Source: Lachnospiraceae bacterium (GTDB taxonomy: Bacteria; Bacillota; Clostridia; Lachnospirales; Lachnospiraceae). From it: a stretch of 7,097 nt of DNA. A model generated the notes under the pieces. That model was not told the origin of the DNA. It did not search any database and was given only the letters and a program-made list of their open reading frames with translations. Shown in pieces: positions 1-4,976 of the stretch; position 1 is the first letter of the stretch; each line of letters starts with the position of its first letter. The stretch covers positions 1-7,097 of the forward strand of contig VSNE01000137.1 in assembly GCA_009774155.1 (NCBI GenBank). The letters are read 5' to 3'. The position numbers were made by a program, and so were the translations under genes.

Positions 1-82
1 TTAAAAGGTCCTGCCGCCTGAAACGCATTTTGAAAAAAAGATTAAAAAATTTCCAAAAAGCTCTTATGGATATGAAAAAAGC

Positions 83-126
83 AACGATAATTAAAGTGTA
101 AAGTAAAACGAATAAAGATTCGTATT
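83..126 (+). promoter_or_regulatory. Candidate flagellin promoter region (weak, several alternatives)
   Basis: The stretch before flagellin is strongly AT-rich and must hold its promoter if the transcript starts inside the window. Flagellin genes in Firmicutes are usually read by the flagellar sigma factor (SigD/FliA, TAAA, about 15 bases, then GCCGATAA). Two partial matches are visible. AACGATAA at 83-90 fits six of eight positions of the -10 element but lacks a good TAAA about 15 bases upstream. TAAAGTGT at 92-99 fits the -35 element well but has no good -10 at the right distance; ACGAATAA at 108-115 is too close. I cannot choose between them, and a SigA promoter is also possible. Bases 1-82 show only AT-rich sequence with no gene I can support. 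Confidence 0.25.
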
Positions 127-131
127 ACAGT

Positions 132-213
132 TCCTTACTACACAAGGGCCCGTGTAAAAGGTAACTTCAGGGACAGGGAGGTTCCTGTGAAAGATAGTTA
201 TAAATGAAGGAGG
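132..213 (+). promoter_or_regulatory. Flagellin mRNA leader with GGA motifs (possible CsrA sites) and strong Shine-Dalgarno
   Basis: The leader carries three ANGGA motifs: AGGGA at 169-173, AGGGA at 175-179, and AAGGA at 207-211, the last being part of the Shine-Dalgarno AAGGAGG (207-213), seven bases before the flagellin ATG. The second motif sits in a small hairpin with arms 173-177 and 184-188. Another short hairpin pairs 139-143 with 152-156. In Bacillus subtilis the hag leader has two CsrA sites, one over the Shine-Dalgarno, and CsrA is antagonised by FliW. The arrangement here resembles that, but CsrA binding is inference. TCCTT at 132-136 and TCCT at 183-186 could also pair with the Shine-Dalgarno. 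Confidence 0.4.
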
Positions 214-220
214 CAATTTT

Positions 221-1051
221 ATGGTAATTCAGCACAACATAGCGGCAATTAACTCTTACAGAAACTTAGGCATTAACCAGTCCGGATTAAGCAAAAACTT
301 AGAGAAACTGTCCTCCGGTTACAGAGTTAACCGTGCAGGCGACGACGCAGCAGGTCTTGCTATTTCCGAGGCTATGCGTTCTCAGATTAACGGTCTGAAC
401 CAGGCAGCTACCAACGCAAAGGATGCTATCGGTTTGATTCAGACGGCTGAAGGTGCTCTGACAGAGACTCATTCCATGCTTCAGCGTCTTGTTACTCTGG
501 CAACCCAGTCTGCAAACGGTACCTACAGCTCCACAGCACGTGCTAATATCCAGGAAGAGGCAGCAGCACTTGAGAAAGAGATTACCCGTATCGCTGATAA
601 TACTGACTTCAACGGAATCAAGCCGTTAAAGAAGACTCAGGAAAGCGGCATGACCTTCCAGATTGGACCAAGTTCCGCAGAGACCATCAACGTTAACATG
701 AGCCATATGGATGCTGCAAGTCTTCTGACAAGCGCAACTAAGATTAGTAGCGAGATTACTGATCAGACGAAGGCTAAAGATAACCTTCTTAAGACCATTA
801 ACGATGCTATTACATCCGTATCCAAATATCGTGCTCACCTTGGTGCTGCACAGAACCGTCTGGAGCATACGGTTAACAACCTGAAAGTAACATCCGAGAA
901 CATCCAGGCTGCTGAGAGCCGTATCCGTGATACTGATATGGCTGAAGAGATTACTGCTTACACGAAGAATAATATCCTTCTGCAGGCAGCTCAGTCCATG
1001 CTGACCCAGGCAAATGCTTCACCGCAGGGCGTTCTGAGTATGTTAGGCTAA
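221..1051 (+). CDS. hag: Flagellin, short D0/D1-only filament subunit
   Basis: This is the filament protein (hag, also called fliC), exported by the flagellar type III apparatus and polymerised outside the cell. The 276-residue product has the conserved flagellin N-terminus (residues 1-130, with LEKLSSGYRVNRAGDDAAGL at 27-46 and the LQRLVTLATQSAN segment at 87-99). It also has the conserved C-terminal helices (about 185-276, with ESRIRDTDMAEE at 232-243 and the ending GVLSMLG). Only about 55 residues (135-190) lie between them, so the exposed D2/D3 domains are absent; B. subtilis Hag is slightly longer at about 304. There is no cysteine, as is usual for flagellins. The start is fixed by AAGGAGG seven bases upstream. 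Arginine is mostly CGT and many codons end in T or C, unlike the glycosyltransferase behind it, consistent with very high expression. Family assignment is secure; whether it is the main flagellin of this genome cannot be seen. Confidence 0.97.
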   Translation: MVIQHNIAAINSYRNLGINQSGLSKNLEKLSSGYRVNRAGDDAAGLAISEAMRSQINGLNQAATNAKDAIGLIQTAEGALTETHSMLQRLVTLATQSANGTYSSTARANIQEEAAALEKEITRIADNTDFNGIKPLKKTQESGMTFQIGPSSAETINVNMSHMDAASLLTSATKISSEITDQTKAKDNLLKTINDAITSVSKYRAHLGAAQNRLEHTVNNLKVTSENIQAAESRIRDTDMAEEITAYTKNNILLQAAQSMLTQANASPQGVLSMLG

Positions 1052-1100
1052 TTGACTGGCCGTATTTAGGAATATCTAAATATTGATTAGTGAATGGACA

Positions 1101-1148
1101 AAAGCCATTTCGAGAGCAGAAAGCTTGAGAAATGGCTTTCTGTTTTTT
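1101..1148 (+). terminator. Intrinsic terminator after flagellin
   Basis: An 11-bp perfect stem pairs AAAGCCATTTC (1101-1111) with GAAATGGCTTT (1129-1139). It is followed by CTG and a run of six T (1143-1148). Inside the loop, AGC at 1115-1117 can pair with GCT at 1123-1125, and the GA/AG bases between the two helices could form tandem sheared pairs. The hairpin lies about 50 bases after the flagellin stop and only 26 bases before the next start codon. It should end most flagellin transcripts, with some read-through into the glycosyltransferase. A small AT stem (1071-1075 with 1080-1084) precedes it and is probably unimportant. Confidence 0.85.
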
Positions 1149-1174
1149 ATAAAGCCTGAAGAGAGGAGCGGCGC

Positions 1175-2491
1175 ATGAGAATATCACAGTGTATGATTGT
1201 AAAGAATGAGGAGGCCAATATTGAGAAGGCTTTAAGCTGGGGCAGAGGGATTCTCTGGGAACAGATTGTAGTGGACACAGGCAGTACGGACAGGACTGTG
1301 GAGCTGGCAGAGGCCATGGGGGCAAAAATCTATCATTTTGACTGGATCGATGATTTTGCGGCTGCGAAGAATTTTGCAATCAGCAAAGCAGAGGGAGACT
1401 GGATTGCCTTGCTGGATGCGGATGAAACCTTTGTGCCGGGAGACGAGAAGAAGCTGGAAGCTTTGCTGAAAAAAATCCATCATACGGATAAGGACGGTGT
1501 CTGCACTGCATGGCTTCAGCTAAGAGAAGACAATACCATATCGGTTGCCTCCACTCAGATACGTGTATTCCGCAATAAACCGGGACTGCAGTATAGAAGA
1601 CGTATCCATGAACAGCTTGGCTATACGGACGGCAGAATCCTCCATGTAGCCGATGCTACGGAGGAGATTTCCATTCTTCACAGCGGATACCGGGGAGAAG
1701 CATGGGAGAATAAAAAGCAGAGCGGAAGGAACCGGAAGCTGATTCTTAAGGAGCTGGAAGATCATCCGGGGGATTATGAGATGCTGGGATATCTGGGGGA
1801 TACTTATCTTTCGGCAGGTGAGGATGATGAGGCGATTGAATGCTTTCAAAGCTCCATAAAGGCTATGCCTTCCGCGTTGGACGAGCATGATGCCAGGAGC
1901 GCCTCTACCTTTTTGTATCTGATGCAGCTATTGGAGAAAAAGGAAGAGGAGGAGGAGCTGAAAAGAGTTTATCGGAAGGCGGTGGAGTACTTGCCGAAGG
2001 AGCCTGACTTTGATTATGTGATGGGGCGCCATCTGGCAGTATGCAGACAATACACGGAGGGCTGCAGCTATCTGGAGAAGGCGCTGGACAAGCTGGAACG
2101 GTTCCGGTGCTTTAACCGGGCTATGTATCTGTCCGCCCATATCCAGGATGCCTATGAGGTCATTGCGTACTGCGGCCTTATGGCAGGGGAAGCAGAAAAG
2201 GCCGTTACCTTCAGCATTGCGGTACTTAAGGAAGATCTTTACGCGATGAAGCCCCTGGTAATTCTGTTAAAGGCCTTTCGCGGAAACGCCGCTGTTCCGG
2301 GGGTGCTGCCGGAGCAGGTGCTTGGAGTTCTGCAGAAGCTCTATGACTTTTCGCTGTTAAAGAATAAAATGTTTTGCTTAAAGGCGGCAGAATATGCAGA
2401 GTGGACTTCCCTTAAGCAGACGATAACAGCTATGCTTACTTCTCAGGAGCTGGAAGCAGTAAAAGCTGCGGCCGGGGAAAGCGAAAAATAG
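1175..2491 (+). CDS. Family 2 glycosyltransferase with TPR-like C-terminal half, probable flagellin glycosyltransferase
   Basis: The 438-residue protein begins with a GT-A fold of the GT2 family: MIVKNEE at 7-13, VDTGSTDRT at 33-41 (nucleotide-sugar binding), and the DxD-type metal site DADE at 81-84. RRRIHEQL at 141-148 matches the (R)xxHE motif common in SunS-like and related TPR glycosyltransferases. From about residue 200 the chain is helical and TPR-like (GDYEMLGYLGDTYLSAGEDD at 199-218 followed by EAIECFQSSIKA, with further degenerate repeats to about 350). There is no signal peptide or membrane segment, so it is cytoplasmic. AGGAG at 1164-1168, six bases before the ATG, sets the start. 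It should transfer a sugar from an activated donor to a protein or other acceptor; its place directly behind flagellin suggests flagellin as acceptor, with the TPR part holding it. That substrate, the sugar and the acceptor residues are inference. No promoter is evident in the 26 bases after the terminator, so it probably depends on read-through. Confidence 0.85.
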   Translation: MRISQCMIVKNEEANIEKALSWGRGILWEQIVVDTGSTDRTVELAEAMGAKIYHFDWIDDFAAAKNFAISKAEGDWIALLDADETFVPGDEKKLEALLKKIHHTDKDGVCTAWLQLREDNTISVASTQIRVFRNKPGLQYRRRIHEQLGYTDGRILHVADATEEISILHSGYRGEAWENKKQSGRNRKLILKELEDHPGDYEMLGYLGDTYLSAGEDDEAIECFQSSIKAMPSALDEHDARSASTFLYLMQLLEKKEEEEELKRVYRKAVEYLPKEPDFDYVMGRHLAVCRQYTEGCSYLEKALDKLERFRCFNRAMYLSAHIQDAYEVIAYCGLMAGEAEKAVTFSIAVLKEDLYAMKPLVILLKAFRGNAAVPGVLPEQVLGVLQKLYDFSLLKNKMFCLKAAEYAEWTSLKQTITAMLTSQELEAVKAAAGESEK

Positions 2492-2502
2492 ATGAGTAAA
2501 AA

Positions 2503-2552
2503 TAAAGCAGTTGTTTTGGCAGCGTGATTTATCTGCCGAAACAACTGCTTTA
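2503..2552. terminator. Bidirectional intrinsic terminator between convergent genes
   Basis: Bases 2503-2521 and 2534-2552 form a 19-bp inverted repeat with a single G-T wobble and a 12-base loop. It lies 11 bases after the glycosyltransferase stop and 9 bases beyond the cheB stop. Read on the minus strand the hairpin runs into a T-rich tail (five T at 2502-2498 after the TTTA of the arm), a good terminator for the che operon. On the plus strand the T run is only three bases inside the arm, so termination there may be less complete. Confidence 0.88.
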
Positions 2553-2561
2553 TAACAGGTA

Positions 2562-3614
2562 TCACATAAGCTTTGCGAATACGGCCTGAGGAATTGCGCT
2601 CAGGGAAACCTGCTGGCATACGGCTCCGATCTTATAGGCTTCCATCGGCATACCGTATACGACACAGCTTTCCTTGTCCTGCCCGATGGTATATGCGCCG
2701 TTTTTCCGCATCCTAAGAAGTCCGGCGGCGCCGTCAGCGCCCATTCCGGTCAGAAGCACGCCGATGGCCTTGTCGCGCGCCAGGTTTGCCACAGAATCAA
2801 AGAGCACATCCACAGAAGGGGCATGTCCGTTCACCTTGTCGCCGCGGACACACTGCACCGCATATCCGGCGCCCATGCGCACAATGCGCATCTGCAGCCC
2901 GCCGGGGGCCAGAAGAGCCAGTCCCTGCTGAACCTTGTCGCCGTTCTTTGCCTCCCGGACTTCCATCTTGCACAGCCGGTTCAGGCGCTCCGCATACATA
3001 GCGGTAAAACCGGACGGCATATGCTGGGTAATGACAACTCCCGGAGAATTAGCCGGAAACTGCCTTAAAACCTCCAGAATCGCTTCCGTGCCTCCCGTGG
3101 AAGCTCCGATAGCAATCAGCTTGCCGCTGGCTGCCGGGCTGAGCTTATTGGAAATAAGCGTCCGGGCTGCTGCAGCAGTCCGGTTTGTGACCGGAGCAGG
3201 CTGGCTGCCGGGAAGCCGGACGCGGGAATTGGAAGCGATGGCAAGCTTTGATATCAGCATGGACAGAAACGCCTCTTTACGTATATGGCTTTCCATATCC
3301 GGCTTTCTTACAAAGTCAACGGCTCCTGCCGCCATTGCATCGAAAACCCGGATGTTCAGGGAGGATACCAGAATTACCGGAAGAGGATTCTGAGGAAGGT
3401 ATTCCTTCAGAAAATCAATGCCCGACATACCGGGCATCTCAATATCAAGAGTAAGTACGTCAGGCTTTAAAAGCGGTATTTTGTTTTTGGCATCCAAAGC
3501 GTTTACAGCATATCCAACGATTTCAAAGCGCGGATCTTTTTCGATCCCTCTTATCAGAAAGGTTCTGAAAACTGCCGAATCGTCAATAATCATCAATCTG
3601 GTTTTATTTTGCAT
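2562..3614 (-). CDS. cheB: Chemotaxis response regulator protein-glutamate methylesterase CheB
   Basis: CheB removes methyl groups from (and deamidates) glutamyl side chains of chemoreceptors, giving adaptation. The 350-residue product has an N-terminal receiver domain (about 1-120): acidic D11 and D12, phospho-acceptor D57 in LTLDIEMPG, S84 and K104 in KPDM. A variable linker (about 128-163) leads to the methylesterase domain (164-350) with the catalytic triad S172 in GASTGG, H198 in TQHMPSGFT and D294 in TGMGADGAAG. All key residues are present. The frame is open to an ATG at 3668, but that start lies inside cheR. The ATG at 3614 has AGAGGGG (3631-3625) ten bases upstream and gives the standard N-terminus just before the receiver domain. 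The gap to the cheR stop is 19 bases, and it is the last gene of the operon, facing the shared terminator. Phosphorylation by CheA is expected from the family. Confidence 0.96.
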   Translation of the reverse strand: MQNKTRLMIIDDSAVFRTFLIRGIEKDPRFEIVGYAVNALDAKNKIPLLKPDVLTLDIEMPGMSGIDFLKEYLPQNPLPVILVSSLNIRVFDAMAAGAVDFVRKPDMESHIRKEAFLSMLISKLAIASNSRVRLPGSQPAPVTNRTAAAARTLISNKLSPAASGKLIAIGASTGGTEAILEVLRQFPANSPGVVITQHMPSGFTAMYAERLNRLCKMEVREAKNGDKVQQGLALLAPGGLQMRIVRMGAGYAVQCVRGDKVNGHAPSVDVLFDSVANLARDKAIGVLLTGMGADGAAGLLRMRKNGAYTIGQDKESCVVYGMPMEAYKIGAVCQQVSLSAIPQAVFAKLM

Positions 3615-3624
3615 ATTAGAAGAA

Positions 3625-3631
3625 CCCCTCT
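3625..3631 (-). promoter_or_regulatory. Ribosome binding site deciding the cheB start
   Basis: On the minus strand AGAGGGG is followed ten bases later by the ATG at 3614. It lies just after the cheR stop (3636-3634). It supports the 350-residue CheB over an 18-residue N-terminal extension (ATG at 3668), which is rich in basic residues and would overlap the cheR coding region. Confidence 0.75.
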
Positions 3632-3633
3632 TT

Positions 3634-4455
3634 CTAGCCTTTTTTCTGGTATATGGCCGGCATAACATACTGATAAGGACATTCTGCCTTGTTAAGGCCC
3701 TCCGAATGTCCTATAAAAAGGTATCCGCCGGGAACCGTGGCATTGAAGAACCGTTTCACAAGAGCATCCTTGGTAGGCTGATCAAAATAAATCATCACAT
3801 TTCTGCAGAAAATCAAATCAAAGGGCCTGCGGAAACGAATCGGGTCCATCAGATTAAATGTCTGAAAAATGACATTCTGTTTAATGGACGGAGCCAGGGT
3901 ATAAGAGTTTGAGCTTCCCTTTACAAAATATTTCTGCTTCCATGCAGCGGGAAGCCGGGAGAGACTGTCAGCCTGATATACGGGATTCCTGGCAGTGCTT
4001 AATATCTGCTGCGAAATATCCGTGGCAAGAATCCGGGTATCCCAGGAGCCTGCCTGGGGGCCGAAAAATTCCTTCAGATACATGGATATCGTATAAGGCT
4101 CCTCTCCTGAAGAACAGCCTGCGCTCCAGATGGAAAGCACTTTATCCCTTGCGTGCTTTTTGGCAAGCGCGGGGAGCACCGTATCCCAAAGGTATTTGAA
4201 ATGCGCCTCCTCGCGTAAAAAATAAGTATAATTGGTCGTAAGCTTGTTGAGCATAGAGGTAACCATTTCCTTATCTTTTCCGGAAATGACCTCGTCCACA
4301 TATTGAGAAAAACCGGTATAGCCCTGGGATATAAGCGTATTGGAAAGACGGCTTACAATTAACTGCTTTTTTTTCCCCAGGTCGATACCGTAATTGGCCT
4401 TGATATGACTGTACAGTCTCTGAAAGTCTGCATCACTTAAAGGCAGGGTCTGCAT
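3634..4455 (-). CDS. cheR: Chemotaxis protein-glutamate O-methyltransferase CheR
   Basis: CheR transfers methyl groups from S-adenosylmethionine to glutamates of chemoreceptors. The 273 residues match the usual family length. An N-terminal helical domain (about 1-80) ends in TTNYTYFLREEAHF (73-86) with the conserved R81/E82. The SAM-binding core follows: WSAGCSSGEEPYTISM at 110-125, D146 in ATDIS, FDLIFCRNVMIYFD at 212-225 and GGYLFIGHSEGL at 243-254. The beta subdomain (about 175-200) is three residues shorter than that of Salmonella CheR as I recall it, the pattern described for CheR proteins that do not need the receptor C-terminal pentapeptide. Translation starts at an ATG with AGGAGTG (4470-4464) eight bases upstream. 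It lies 26 bases after cheW and 19 before cheB, and acts opposite to CheB. Confidence 0.96.
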   Translation of the reverse strand: MQTLPLSDADFQRLYSHIKANYGIDLGKKKQLIVSRLSNTLISQGYTGFSQYVDEVISGKDKEMVTSMLNKLTTNYTYFLREEAHFKYLWDTVLPALAKKHARDKVLSIWSAGCSSGEEPYTISMYLKEFFGPQAGSWDTRILATDISQQILSTARNPVYQADSLSRLPAAWKQKYFVKGSSNSYTLAPSIKQNVIFQTFNLMDPIRFRRPFDLIFCRNVMIYFDQPTKDALVKRFFNATVPGGYLFIGHSEGLNKAECPYQYVMPAIYQKKG

Positions 4456-4481
4456 GGGTTATTCACTCCTATCATATGAAA

Positions 4482-4961
4482 TCAGTAGCGGCACTCGGCC
4501 AGAGCATGACAGTCAAAAGACATCACAACACTTCCGTCATTCATTGTCAGCATACCATCCAGAAGCTTCTGCTGGCGTTTGACAGGAATAGGACGCACAT
4601 CTTTCAAATCGATGTCTGTTACCTGACGGACAGAGTCAACGACAATTCCCAGAGGAAGGGAATCCACATCCAATACAAGAATACAGGTTTTGTTTGTATA
4701 TTCTACCTCAGGCTTTCCCATACACAGACGGATATCCACCACAGGAAGAATCTGTCCTCTCAGATTGATGATTCCTTTGATAAAAGGAGGAACCATAGGA
4801 AGATGGGTGACTGAATATCCGTTAATAATCTCAACCACATATTTTGTGCTGAGAAACAGGATAAGGCCGCCTGATTCAAAGGTAAGGCACCGTTCTATCG
4901 TGGAAGGCTCCTCCTGAATCGGCTGTTCCTGCCCGTTTTCGTTTATAATTTGTTCTGACAT
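4482..4961 (-). CDS. cheW: Chemotaxis coupling protein CheW
   Basis: CheW links chemoreceptors to CheA in the signalling array. The 159-residue protein is a single CheW domain (about 24-155) with the signature IKGIINLRGQILPVVDIR at 61-78, followed by ILVLDVDSLPLGIVVDSV (94-111), which forms the second half of the beta-barrel fold. The first 22 residues are polar and rich in Glu and Gln, a probable disordered tail. A GTG at 4976, directly after the cheA stop, is in frame, but the ATG at 4961 has GGAGGG seven bases upstream, and that GTG overlaps this ribosome binding site, so I use the ATG. The 15-base gap to cheA suggests coupled translation. It shares the CheW fold with the C-terminal domain of CheA but has no kinase or receiver part, so CheV is excluded. 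Confidence 0.96.
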   Translation of the reverse strand: MSEQIINENGQEQPIQEEPSTIERCLTFESGGLILFLSTKYVVEIINGYSVTHLPMVPPFIKGIINLRGQILPVVDIRLCMGKPEVEYTNKTCILVLDVDSLPLGIVVDSVRQVTDIDLKDVRPIPVKRQQKLLDGMLTMNDGSVVMSFDCHALAECRY

Positions 4962-4968
4962 GATACAT

Positions 4969-4974
4969 CCCTCC
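4969..4974 (-). promoter_or_regulatory. Ribosome binding site deciding the cheW start
   Basis: On the minus strand GGAGGG (4974-4969) stands seven bases before the ATG at 4961 and overlaps the alternative GTG at 4976-4974. It begins within five bases of the cheA stop codon, an arrangement that lets ribosomes finishing cheA reinitiate on cheW. Confidence 0.75.
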
Positions 4975-4976
4975 AC

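Noticed and set aside
1..33. Possible tail of an upstream plus-strand gene (frame 1 reads a few codons to TGA at 19-21)
   Set aside because: Six codons cannot identify a gene, and no terminator follows before the AT-rich region.
92..115. Full SigD/FliA promoter
   Set aside because: TAAAGTGT and ACGAATAA are individually suggestive, but the spacer is 8 bases after the eight-base -35 (12 after TAAA), too short for the consensus; kept only as a weak candidate region.
951..1379. 142-codon minus-strand frame spanning the flagellin end, its terminator and the glycosyltransferase start
   Set aside because: It would run through an intrinsic terminator hairpin and opposite two well-supported genes; the product is low-complexity Pro/Ser/Gln with no motif.
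2935..3393. 152-codon and several shorter plus-strand frames opposite cheB
   Set aside because: All overlap the catalytic and receiver domains of CheB in antisense. They are mutually overlapping and lack family features.
3615..3668. N-terminal extension of CheB from the ATG at 3668
   Set aside because: It overlaps the cheR coding end and is basic and non-conserved, while a good ribosome binding site precedes the ATG at 3614.
3418..3912. 164-codon plus-strand frame across the cheB/cheR junction
   Set aside because: It spans two real genes in antisense and resembles no known protein.
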